Source: an uncultured Parabacteroides sp.
GTDB taxonomy: Bacteria > Bacteroidota > Bacteroidia > Bacteroidales > Tannerellaceae
DNA length: 64,000 nucleotides
Direction: 5' to 3'
NCBI RefSeq assembly: GCF_905196875.1
Contig: NZ_CAJJWO010000013.1
Coordinates: forward strand, 24,537-88,536
Shown: piece by piece, positions 50,397 to 58,539 of the stretch
Layout of the letters: every line of letters starts with the position of its first letter
Position numbering within the stretch: the stretch's first letter is position 1
Program-made: the position numbers and the translations under genes
Notes under the pieces: model-generated
What the model was told of the DNA's origin: nothing
Database searches by the model: none
What the model saw: only the letters and a program-made list of their open reading frames with translations

Positions 50397-51404
50397 TTAA
50401 TTATAAATTCTGATCAACCCCGGTTTTACCTCATATCTGAATTTATTACCGGAGGACAATATTTCCAACACCTTTTCAATGGTTACATTCTCCTGAAAAT
50501 CCGAATAGTAAACGATATTTCTCAGAGATTCGTTTTCTATCTGAATAGGTATATCATATTGGCGTTTCAATTCTTTCGTAATATCTCCCAGAGAAACTCT
50601 TTCAAACGTCATTGCTCCATTACGCCAGTTTTCAATATGGCTGGCATCTACAGAATCGACCTGCATTGACTGGTTTATTTTCTTATAAGTAAAGCGCTGG
50701 TTGGGCTTCAGCACGACCGGGGCGGCATCGGTCGGAAAATCTCCAACCTTTACCGCTCCCTCTTTGAGGGTTACTTTCACCTCTGAGTCTTCTTCATAAG
50801 ATTTTAGATTGAATTTAGTACCGAGAACCTTCACTGTTAATTTCCCGGTATTCACCACAAAGGGTAATTCTTTATTTTTGCTTACTTCAAAATAGCCTTC
50901 ACCCAACAACTCCACATTTCTTGATTCCTTTGCAAAATTCGAGTCATACTTCACCTTACTCCCGGCATTCAGCCAGACAACAGAACCATCCGGAAATGTT
51001 ATTTTAGATTTTGCTCCGTCCGGAACTTCTACGACATATTCTTTATATTCACCGACCATCTCCGAAGCAGTTCTCTCCGATTGCCATAAAAAAAATAACG
51101 AAGAAATCCCACATAACAGAATAATGATTGCAGCAGCTGACATTCTCAATACACGACGGTAATAATCCATCTGTTTCGCAGGCTTGGCTTCTTTATTAAA
51201 CTTGCCGATTGCTTTCTCCAGATCAAAGTCATCCGCATTAGCCATTACACCGGTAGCTTTCCAAATACTTACAGTATCATGAAAATATGTTCTATTCTCC
51301 GGCGTTGCCTTAATCCATCGCCGTAACGCAGCATGTCCCTCAGCATCCAAAGAGCCGTTCAGAAAAGATTGTATATAATTATCTATTTGATCCATTTTCT
51401 TCAA
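50397..51404 (-). CDS. FecR-family anti-sigma factor without an adjacent sigma gene
   Basis: A 335-residue protein with an N-terminal sigma-binding region (DQIDNYIQSFLNGSLDAEGHAALRRWIKATPEN), one membrane helix (MSAAAIIILLCGISSLFFLW, about 90-110) and the periplasmic FecR domain (YVVEVPDGAKSKITFPDGSVVWLNAGS, LLGEGYFEVSKN, VLGTKFNLKSYEEDSEVKVTLKEGAV) with a C-terminal DUF4974-like region. It heads the susCD operon. Its expected ECF partner is not upstream; instead the divergent gene is an NhaC antiporter. Confidence 0.93.
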   Translation of the reverse strand: MKKMDQIDNYIQSFLNGSLDAEGHAALRRWIKATPENRTYFHDTVSIWKATGVMANADDFDLEKAIGKFNKEAKPAKQMDYYRRVLRMSAAAIIILLCGISSLFFLWQSERTASEMVGEYKEYVVEVPDGAKSKITFPDGSVVWLNAGSKVKYDSNFAKESRNVELLGEGYFEVSKNKELPFVVNTGKLTVKVLGTKFNLKSYEEDSEVKVTLKEGAVKVGDFPTDAAPVVLKPNQRFTYKKINQSMQVDSVDASHIENWRNGAMTFERVSLGDITKELKRQYDIPIQIENESLRNIVYYSDFQENVTIEKVLEILSSGNKFRYEVKPGLIRIYN

Positions 51405-51584
51405 TTAAAAAGCAGGAGTTTACCCACTCATTAATTAAAGGCGCAAAAAAGAGCAAGGCGGGTATATCAGTGTTTATATTTTTTATATAAATCCTGAATA
51501 TTTATCTGAATGTTAATACTAGCAAAGTCTTCAAAAGCCATTATAAAATGAAAAGCCGAGCATTATATGTACATTATTTTTCCG

Positions 51585-51592
51585 TATTTTTG
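51585..51592 (+). promoter_or_regulatory. Promoter -7 element for the NhaC-DAACS genes
   Basis: TATTTTTG matches TAnnTTTG. The predicted start is about 51599, 23 bases before the ATG at 51622. Confidence 0.5.
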
Positions 51593-51621
51593 CATTCAAA
51601 ATTCATAAGCACTTATTTATA

Positions 51622-53088
51622 ATGGATCATACTCCTACTAAGATACCTTCGCCCTTACTCTCACTAGTACCCATACTTGTATTGGTTGCGCTCCTGTTTG
51701 TCACTATCCGTACCTTCGGCAGTGATGCTCTGAGCGGAGGAAGCCAGGTCGTTTTACTCACGGCTACAGCCGTTTGTTGTTTGATCGCTATGGGATATAG
51801 TAAAGTGCGGTGGAAAACGATCGAACTGGCGATGATCAATAATATCACAGGGGTGGCTACGGCTTTGATCATTCTGCTGATTATCGGAGCATTATCGGGC
51901 AGCTGGATGATAAGTGGAGTGGTTCCGACATTGATCTATTATGGCATGCAGATCATTCATCCGAGTTTCTTTCTGGCGTCGACTTGTATTATTTGCGCGA
52001 TCGTCTCCGTTATGACGGGAAGTTCATGGACAACAATAGCAACCATCGGTATCGCTCTTTTAGGGATCGGACAGGCGCAAGGGTTTGAAGATGGATGGAT
52101 TGCAGGAGCAATTGTCTCCGGGGCCTATTTCGGAGATAAAATATCTCCGCTTTCAGATACAACAATTTTGGCTTCGTCAGTGACCGATACTCCGTTATTC
52201 AAACATATTAAATATATGATGATCACGACAGTGCCGTCCATACTGATCACACTGATTATCTTTACCGTAGCCGGATTGACACATGAAGCAACCGCGACGG
52301 ACCAGATTGCCAGATATTCAGCTTCATTAAAGGAAACATTCGATATCTCCCTATGGCTATTGATCGTTCCAGTCATAACCGGCATCCTGATTGCCAAACG
52401 TATACCTTCTATCATCACCTTGTTTATTTCAACGGCTCTGGCAGGCGTGTTCGCATTATTCTTTCAACCTCATCTGTTGCAGGAGATATCAGGTCTACCG
52501 ATACAGGATATGCAATCACAATTTAAGGGGTTGATCATGACCTTCTACGGAAGTACACAAATACAAACAGGGAATCCGGAATTGAACGATCTGGTATCCA
52601 CTCGTGGTATGAGCGGCATGATGAATACGATCTGGCTGATTATTTGCGCGATGTGTTTCGGAGGAGCTATGACGGCCAGCGGAATGCTGGGAAGCATTAC
52701 TTCCGTATTTATCCGCTTTATGAAACGGACAGTCGGGTTGGTTGCTTCAACAGTTGCTTCCGGACTGTTTTTGAATATCTGTACGGCCGACCAATATATT
52801 TCGATTATCCTTACGGGGAACATGTTCAAGGATATTTATCAAAAAAAGGGATATGAAAGCCGCCTGTTAAGCCGTACCACGGAAGACTCGGTAACGGTGA
52901 CTTCCGTCCTTATCCCTTGGAACACTTGCGGTATGACGCAGGCTACCATTTTGGGTGTAGCCACTCTTACATATTTACCTTATTGTTTCTTTAATCTAAT
53001 CAGCCCGTTAATGAGCATCACAGTTGCCGCCATCGGGTATAAAATCAAACGGATAAATGAAAAAACTGAAAGTATCGCTACTGACTAA
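51622..53088 (+). CDS. nhaC: NhaC-family Na+/H+ antiporter
   Basis: A 488-residue inner-membrane protein with about 11-12 hydrophobic segments (for example LLSLVPILVLVALLFVTI, VATALIILLIIGALSGSWMI, FFLASTCIICAIVSVMTGSSWTTIATIGIALLGIG). The motif IVSGAYFGDKISPLSDTTILASSVTDTPLFKHIKYM is the NhaC signature. It exchanges Na+ (or Li+, or organic acids in some relatives such as malate/lactate exchangers) for protons. Its end overlaps the next gene by 32 bases, so the two are co-translated. Confidence 0.92.
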   Translation: MDHTPTKIPSPLLSLVPILVLVALLFVTIRTFGSDALSGGSQVVLLTATAVCCLIAMGYSKVRWKTIELAMINNITGVATALIILLIIGALSGSWMISGVVPTLIYYGMQIIHPSFFLASTCIICAIVSVMTGSSWTTIATIGIALLGIGQAQGFEDGWIAGAIVSGAYFGDKISPLSDTTILASSVTDTPLFKHIKYMMITTVPSILITLIIFTVAGLTHEATATDQIARYSASLKETFDISLWLLIVPVITGILIAKRIPSIITLFISTALAGVFALFFQPHLLQEISGLPIQDMQSQFKGLIMTFYGSTQIQTGNPELNDLVSTRGMSGMMNTIWLIICAMCFGGAMTASGMLGSITSVFIRFMKRTVGLVASTVASGLFLNICTADQYISIILTGNMFKDIYQKKGYESRLLSRTTEDSVTVTSVLIPWNTCGMTQATILGVATLTYLPYCFFNLISPLMSITVAAIGYKIKRINEKTESIATD

Positions 53089-54247
53089 AGTAGTCATTGC
53101 CATCGCTGCCGGTGTGTTGTTCGGTCAGTTTCTGCCGAATGGTATCGCGCGTATCTTTGTAACCTTCAACTCGTTATTCGGGAATTTCCTTTCGTTCTCC
53201 ATCCCCCTTATCATTCTGGGACTGGTAACACCAGCCATAGGAGACTTGGGGAAAGGAGCAGGGAAACTACTAGCCATTACGGCACTGATAGCATATGGAT
53301 CGACGATATTCTCAGGATTCTTCACGTTCTTCAGCAGTTCGGCGATACTCCCACATATCTTACCGGTCAATACGGAGCTTACAGCAATGGAGAATCCGGA
53401 AGATTTTATGCTGACTCCTTATTTCACAGTAGGTATGCCACCTTTAATGGATGTAATGACCGCCTTGCTACTATCATTTACGATCGGGCTGGGACTTTCT
53501 TATATCAACGGGAATGCTTTGCGTGAGGCATTCAACGACTTCCAGAAGATCATTATCATTCTGATCGAAGCGGTTATTATCCCTTTGCTTCCCCTGCATA
53601 TTTTCGGTATCTTCTTGAATATGACAGTCAGCGGACAAGTGATGAGTATTATAACGATGTTCCTGAAAGTGATTGTCGTGATATTCATACTGCATGTGCT
53701 ACTTTTAATTATCCAGTTTACCATTGCAGGAACTGTCAGCGGCAAGAACCCATTCCGCCTATTAAAAAATATGCTGCCTGCTTATGCTACCGCGTTAGGC
53801 ACACAATCGTCAGCCGCCACGATCCCGGTTACACTGGCACAAACAGTCAAAAATGGTGTCCGGGAAACGATCGCTATTTTTGTTGTCCCACTATGTGCGA
53901 CTATTCATCTTTCCGGCAGTACGATGAAAATAACAGCCTGTGCCATGGCTATCATGTATATGGCAGGAGAGCCGGTTACTTTTTCCGCTCTTGCCGGTTT
54001 TATTATGATGCTGGGAATTACGATGGTAGCTGCTCCGGGAGTTCCGGGGGGAGCAATCATGGCCGCACTGGGGTTACTGCAAAGTATGCTGGGTTTCAAC
54101 GAGACGTTGCAGGCGTTGATGATTGCCTTATATATCGCGATGGACAGTTTCGGTACGGCCTGCAACGTAACCGGCGACGGAGCTATCGCCATAGTGGTAG
54201 ATAAGATTGCGGGGAAACAACAACCGTCTGTCCAAACGATCGAATAG
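53057..54247 (+). CDS. Dicarboxylate/amino acid:cation symporter (DAACS family)
   Basis: A 396-residue inner-membrane protein with 8 membrane segments and two re-entrant loops. Family marks: the serine-rich hairpin LGTQSSAATIPVTLAQ, HLSGSTMKITACAMAIMYMAG, VPGGAIMAALGLL and MDSFGTACNVTGDGAIAIVVDKI (the NVTGD substrate/Na+ motif). It imports glutamate, serine/threonine or C4-dicarboxylates with Na+; the exact substrate cannot be told. Its start lies 32 bases inside nhaC, whose product would export the entering Na+. Confidence 0.92.
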   Translation: MKKLKVSLLTKVVIAIAAGVLFGQFLPNGIARIFVTFNSLFGNFLSFSIPLIILGLVTPAIGDLGKGAGKLLAITALIAYGSTIFSGFFTFFSSSAILPHILPVNTELTAMENPEDFMLTPYFTVGMPPLMDVMTALLLSFTIGLGLSYINGNALREAFNDFQKIIIILIEAVIIPLLPLHIFGIFLNMTVSGQVMSIITMFLKVIVVIFILHVLLLIIQFTIAGTVSGKNPFRLLKNMLPAYATALGTQSSAATIPVTLAQTVKNGVRETIAIFVVPLCATIHLSGSTMKITACAMAIMYMAGEPVTFSALAGFIMMLGITMVAAPGVPGGAIMAALGLLQSMLGFNETLQALMIALYIAMDSFGTACNVTGDGAIAIVVDKIAGKQQPSVQTIE

Positions 54248-54297
54248 ATTCATTTCAAACATCCTTATAATATCCGGGAGTCTTCCTGATGATAAAA

Positions 54298-54385
54298 TAA
54301 ACAGAGGTAGGTATAATTTAATTTACACCTACCTCTAAATCGATTTATACCTAGGTCTAAACTAATTTACACCCAGGTGTTTTTG
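54298..54385. repeat. Three repeats with an exact 22-bp period between convergent genes
   Basis: AATTTACACC, GATTTATACC and AATTTACACC start at 54320, 54342 and 54364, exactly 22 bases apart, followed by TACCTCT, TAGGTCT and CAGGTGT. The preceding bases AGAGGTAGGT (54303-54312) are the inverse of the first unit's ACCTACCTCT, making a 10-bp stem, and ACACC/GGTGT then TTTTT at the right end gives a terminator-like hairpin. The region lies between the end of the DAACS gene and the end of the exonuclease gene. Confidence 0.7.
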
Positions 54386-54393
54386 AAAAGTCG

Positions 54394-54921
54394 TTATAAT
54401 AGTTCCTGCAAAGTATTTACATTCTTCTCCCGCATCATAGTGATAGCGATATGTGCACATGCATAAGCATCCGCCATCGCATGGTGATGGTTCTTGAGAT
54501 CGTACCCGCAATGGGCGGCCACCGTATGCAGCTGATGATTCACCAGAAACGGATACATCTTCCGCGACAGGCGGCAGGTGCAATAGAACTGATATTTCGG
54601 ATAGGCGAGTTCATACGTTTCATGTACGGCTTTCAGACATCCTTCATCGAAAGGGCTGTTATGGGCCACCAGGGGCAGATCGACTATTTTAGGGGCGATC
54701 TTTGCCCATACTTCTTCAAAATCGGGGGCATCATTCGTATCGGCTGGCGTAAGTCCATGTACTGCAGTAGTCCACTGTGTATAGTAATTCGGATAAGGGC
54801 GGATCAGGCTGTATACCTGATCGATAACTTGATTGTCTTCAACAATAACAACCCCGACACTACATACGCTACTACGTTTCCCATTGGCAGTCTCAAAATC
54901 TATTGCGGCGAAGCGTTCCAT
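54394..54921 (-). CDS. DnaQ-like 3'-5' exonuclease
   Basis: A 175-residue cytoplasmic protein with the DEDDh exonuclease motifs: Asp8-Phe-Glu10 (AAIDFETAN), HNSPFDEGCL in the second motif and HHAMADAYACAHI in the third (catalytic His and Asp). Length and the TTAVHGLTPADTNDAPDFEEVW segment fit the DNA polymerase III epsilon-like/RNase T group. It may proofread or trim DNA or RNA ends. It is monocistronic with its own promoter (54944-54951). Confidence 0.9.
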   Translation of the reverse strand: MERFAAIDFETANGKRSSVCSVGVVIVEDNQVIDQVYSLIRPYPNYYTQWTTAVHGLTPADTNDAPDFEEVWAKIAPKIVDLPLVAHNSPFDEGCLKAVHETYELAYPKYQFYCTCRLSRKMYPFLVNHQLHTVAAHCGYDLKNHHHAMADAYACAHIAITMMREKNVNTLQELL

Positions 54922-54943
54922 ATTAAATTCACTAAAATGTATG

Positions 54944-54951
54944 CAAAGGTA
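54944..54951 (-). promoter_or_regulatory. Promoter -7 element for the exonuclease gene
   Basis: CAAAGGTA on the plus strand is TACCTTTG on the minus strand, matching TAnnTTTG, about 23 bases before the ATG. Confidence 0.5.
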
Positions 54952-54972
54952 AGTATTCCATAAAGAAAAAGC

Positions 54973-54998
54973 CGTATTCCTAAATGGAATACGACCTT
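54973..54998. terminator. Bidirectional terminator after the DUF6259-like gene
   Basis: CGTATTCC (54973-54980) pairs with GGAATACG (54986-54993); T-rich flanks lie on both strands. On the minus strand it ends the gene that stops at 55004. Confidence 0.8.
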
Positions 54999-55003
54999 TT
55001 TAA

Positions 55004-56947
55004 TTACAATATTTGAACAACACAACCTACATCTTTGGGATACAACTTTATCCGAATAATAGCTTTACCATCCTTCACCACCGGTTCAATGACTTGCTCA
55101 TTCCATGCATCATAAAATTGACCACCTTCCACCGTTTCCACTTCTAAAACCTCTCCTTCATAAAGATGATCTGAAGCATTGAACAACGTCCAGACACGTT
55201 TTTTTTCCGTAGGAAAATAATTTGCATATATGAAATCCGGCTGTGTCGTATCAACCAAAGGTATTGGTTGCATTGACCGAAAAGCATCTTTGTGAGCTTT
55301 AAGTATTGAATAACATTTCCTTATTGTTTGTCTCACGTCTTCCGGGAACCACTTCGGATCACTTAACGGACCGGAAAGCCAAATACCTTCTCCATTAAAA
55401 AATACATGTTTTATACCTATTGTATCATGTCCAATAGGATCATCAATATGTAAAATCTCAAACAATTTATAATCTGGAAATGCAAACCTTGCCAAATTAA
55501 CAACAGAAGGATTATGCCTTGCAGAATCACGCCCCTGACATATCGCATAGGTAAAACTACCATCCTGATACTGGGTTGAAATATCTGTCGAGCATTCTTC
55601 CGTATATGTAACTACATCTTCTGAAATTTTACTCTTGATATGGTTCATTAATCCAGCTTCCGCATACACCTGCATCTCACTATTCACAGAAGTATGAAGA
55701 ACATCATGCCCATGGGTCGGATTATAACAACCATATTGCCAGCCGAATCCAAACTGATCGATATAAACACCATTGGCCTCCAACTCTTCCGAGGATCTTT
55801 TTACAGTGTTAGCGATATATTCCCTCCATTCCCCGACCAACGGACAAGGATAATAATATCCATCACCAAAACGGGCATACCTTCTCAAATGTGTATCCAG
55901 CATTTGCCAATCTACACCATATTCTTTACAGACCTCAGACTCTGGCGACAACAAATAGCCTTCATGATAAAGTCCAACCGGTATACCCAAAGCTTTTACT
56001 TGCTTTATCTGTGCTTGTAATTCAGCTTTATTCAAATAGCACCATGGAGCGTAATCACCGCAACGGCCCTGATCCGGAGTTTGTCCCCAATCAAACAAAT
56101 GAAGATAATCTACTCCGCCAAAAGCTTCAAGCGATTCGGTTACTTTTGAAATTAAATCCACCTTACCCGTTTTCAGATCGTGTGCACCTATTTCCCCGCT
56201 ATTATTATAAAGGAATGTCTGACGAAAATTATACACATCACGAAACCAATCCTTCCGGACTGTCACTGGCTTTAAAGTAGCAGATAACCAATTTCTATAT
56301 TCATTAAAAGCCTCATGCCAATCACCTTTATGTACTTTCAGTTCCGCCGGAGGCAACGTCCATGATTCACCAGGAGCTAATATCTTTGCCCGATATATCA
56401 CACCCATACTCAAAACATTTTTATTCCTTTCTAAAAAATACTTTTTCGGATAATTTGAAATATCCAATGTCTGTAACATCAGACCTCCATGACCCATCCG
56501 ATAAATATCCATAAACTGGAAAGGGAAATTACCACTATAAATCTCAGAATAAGAAATACTATCCGTATTATTGGCCATCTCTCCCTGACGAGGAAACAGC
56601 TGGTAAATTTCATCTGAATTTCCTCCTTCCACATTCCAATCCTTTATTACAGGGAACCGTGGCTCTACCGAAACAGAATCATTTCCATTATTTCTAAGGA
56701 CTAATGATAACCGATAACTACATTCATCTATACGCTCAACCGCCAATGAAGGAGAAATTCCTTCCTCTCTCCCAATATCGTATAAAGGGAAAGAAGAAGG
56801 TCTCCATTTCATATTTGAGACATTTTCCGTAAAACTGACAATAGAACCATGTTCATTGCAATCCAGAGTAAAACAATCATACGGTTTATTATGACACTGG
56901 ATACAAGCGCATAAGACTATTATCAATATTGATAATCTCAGATACAT
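55004..56947 (-). CDS. DUF6259-like putative glycoside hydrolase, lipoprotein
   Basis: A 647-residue protein with a lipoprotein-like signal (SILIIVLCACIQC). A beta-rich N-terminal half (with SLAVERIDECSYRLSLVLRNNG and PFQFMDIYRMGHGG) is followed by a TIM-barrel half: WHEAFNEYRNWL, GVDYLHLFDWGQTPDQGRCGDYAPW, GIPVGLYHEGYLLSPES, NGVYIDQFGFGWQYGCY and VVTYTEECSTDISTQYQDGSF. These fit the clan of GH36/GH-like alpha-glycosidases and my memory of DUF6259. Asp in VYIDQFGFG and Glu in TYTEECS are candidate catalytic acids. It is the only enzyme of the ECF-fecR-susCD locus in the window, 32 bases after susD. Confidence 0.7.
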   Translation of the reverse strand: MYLRLSILIIVLCACIQCHNKPYDCFTLDCNEHGSIVSFTENVSNMKWRPSSFPLYDIGREEGISPSLAVERIDECSYRLSLVLRNNGNDSVSVEPRFPVIKDWNVEGGNSDEIYQLFPRQGEMANNTDSISYSEIYSGNFPFQFMDIYRMGHGGLMLQTLDISNYPKKYFLERNKNVLSMGVIYRAKILAPGESWTLPPAELKVHKGDWHEAFNEYRNWLSATLKPVTVRKDWFRDVYNFRQTFLYNNSGEIGAHDLKTGKVDLISKVTESLEAFGGVDYLHLFDWGQTPDQGRCGDYAPWCYLNKAELQAQIKQVKALGIPVGLYHEGYLLSPESEVCKEYGVDWQMLDTHLRRYARFGDGYYYPCPLVGEWREYIANTVKRSSEELEANGVYIDQFGFGWQYGCYNPTHGHDVLHTSVNSEMQVYAEAGLMNHIKSKISEDVVTYTEECSTDISTQYQDGSFTYAICQGRDSARHNPSVVNLARFAFPDYKLFEILHIDDPIGHDTIGIKHVFFNGEGIWLSGPLSDPKWFPEDVRQTIRKCYSILKAHKDAFRSMQPIPLVDTTQPDFIYANYFPTEKKRVWTLFNASDHLYEGEVLEVETVEGGQFYDAWNEQVIEPVVKDGKAIIRIKLYPKDVGCVVQIL

Positions 56948-56979
56948 TTTCTATGTTCTATATAAAACTCCATTCAACA

Positions 56980-58515
56980 TTAAAAACCCGGATTTTGTAT
57001 CAGTGCCTTATTCATTTCCATTTCTGTCTGAGGGATAGGCCACAAATAATGCTTTTTCTCATCAAAGACCCTGGTCATATAAACTTCTCCTAACAGATTT
57101 TTAAATGCACGCCCATTCAGCATGGATGCAGCAACTTTCCAACGACGGATATCAGAATAATAAATTCCTTCACCAGCCAACTCAATCATTCTCTCATTTC
57201 TAATCAGTTGTCGCATTTCTTCTTTTGATTTAGACAAAAGGGAAAGACCTTTTACACCTGCTCTTTCTCGAATCTGATCCAGTATATTATAAATACTTGC
57301 ATCCGGTTCACCCAATATTTCATTCTTTGCTTCCGCATACATCAATAATACATCAGCATATCTGATAACTATATAATTCTGATTATCATCCCCCCAGGCT
57401 GACCCCTCATCTTCTACCACATACTTTCTCCACATCAAGCCGGTACGCGTTCTACCTTTCACAAAGTCTCCTGCCTGTAACGGGAAAACATAATCTAGTC
57501 CTTTAAACTTCGTGCCGGGACGCATCACCGTAATATCCATACGCTTATCCCGATTCTGATAACGATTGTTTGAATCGTATCCCGAAGCCGGATCAGTTAT
57601 AGGTAAACCATTCGTACAAAGATACGAATCTAGAAGTTCAACTGTAGGGCATGATGTATTGGTACTTCCTGTTCCATTACAGGACAAATTTCCTAATAAA
57701 TAATCCAAAGAACCGCCCTCTCCGGTTTTTGGACCTAAATATTGTACATCAAATACAACTTCCTTATTATTCTTATTATGATAATCAAACACATCTGCAT
57801 AATTATCCAATATACCATACTGATATGTATCCGGATTATTTACTAAATCTTCCAGAGTTTCAACTGCTTTCTGATATTCTCCGGCATACAGATAAACCTT
57901 GCCTTTCAAAGCAATAGCAGCACCTTTCGTCGCGCGTCCAGCATCAGATGTTTCATATTTTACATCCAAGACCTTTATTGCATCATCCAGATCTTTAATA
58001 ATCGCATTTCTGACCTCTTCTACTGGCGTACGTCCTTTAACTGCGTTCTGCACCGTTATTTCTTCCAAATACAAAGGGACATCTCCCCAAAAATCAATCA
58101 AATTGAAGTAATATAGCGCACGTAGAAATTTACATTCACCGATCAGACGATCTTTCAATGCCTGATCCATATTGATATCAACCACTTTCTCCATCGCCAC
58201 ATTTGCTCTGTTGATCCCGCGGTACAATATCTCCCATTTATCTTTAAACGAACCATTCCGGGCTGTGTGAAGACCAAGATTCATATCCCCGTTGGAGGTT
58301 TCATCCGCTATTGGAGTATACATATCATTCAATACATAATTTCCATATACAGATTGTAAAGAAGCATATACAGCCGTTACCCCCTGAATTGCATGTTCCT
58401 TAGTTTTCCAAAAATTCGATTCGTCAACATAATTCAAAGGGTATTTAGTCAGATAATCATCACAGGAAACAAATAACCCTGCTAATAGTGATAAAAACAA
58501 TAATATCTTTTTCAT
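56980..58515 (-). CDS. SusD/RagB-family outer-membrane lipoprotein
   Basis: A 511-residue lipoprotein (LLAGLFVSC, Cys 18) with DDYLTKYPLNYVDESNFWKTKEHAIQGVTAVYASLQSVYG, TPR helices (LIGECKFLRALYYFNLIDFWGDVPLYLEEI), YIVIRYADVLLMYAEAKNEILGEP, ILDQIRERAGVKGLS, RNERMIELAGEGIYYSDIRRWKVA and HYLWPIPQTEMEMN at the end. It follows its SusC by 24 bases. Confidence 0.95.
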   Translation of the reverse strand: MKKILLFLSLLAGLFVSCDDYLTKYPLNYVDESNFWKTKEHAIQGVTAVYASLQSVYGNYVLNDMYTPIADETSNGDMNLGLHTARNGSFKDKWEILYRGINRANVAMEKVVDINMDQALKDRLIGECKFLRALYYFNLIDFWGDVPLYLEEITVQNAVKGRTPVEEVRNAIIKDLDDAIKVLDVKYETSDAGRATKGAAIALKGKVYLYAGEYQKAVETLEDLVNNPDTYQYGILDNYADVFDYHNKNNKEVVFDVQYLGPKTGEGGSLDYLLGNLSCNGTGSTNTSCPTVELLDSYLCTNGLPITDPASGYDSNNRYQNRDKRMDITVMRPGTKFKGLDYVFPLQAGDFVKGRTRTGLMWRKYVVEDEGSAWGDDNQNYIVIRYADVLLMYAEAKNEILGEPDASIYNILDQIRERAGVKGLSLLSKSKEEMRQLIRNERMIELAGEGIYYSDIRRWKVAASMLNGRAFKNLLGEVYMTRVFDEKKHYLWPIPQTEMEMNKALIQNPGF

Positions 58516-58539
58516 AACTTTCTCTATTAAGCAAATTAA

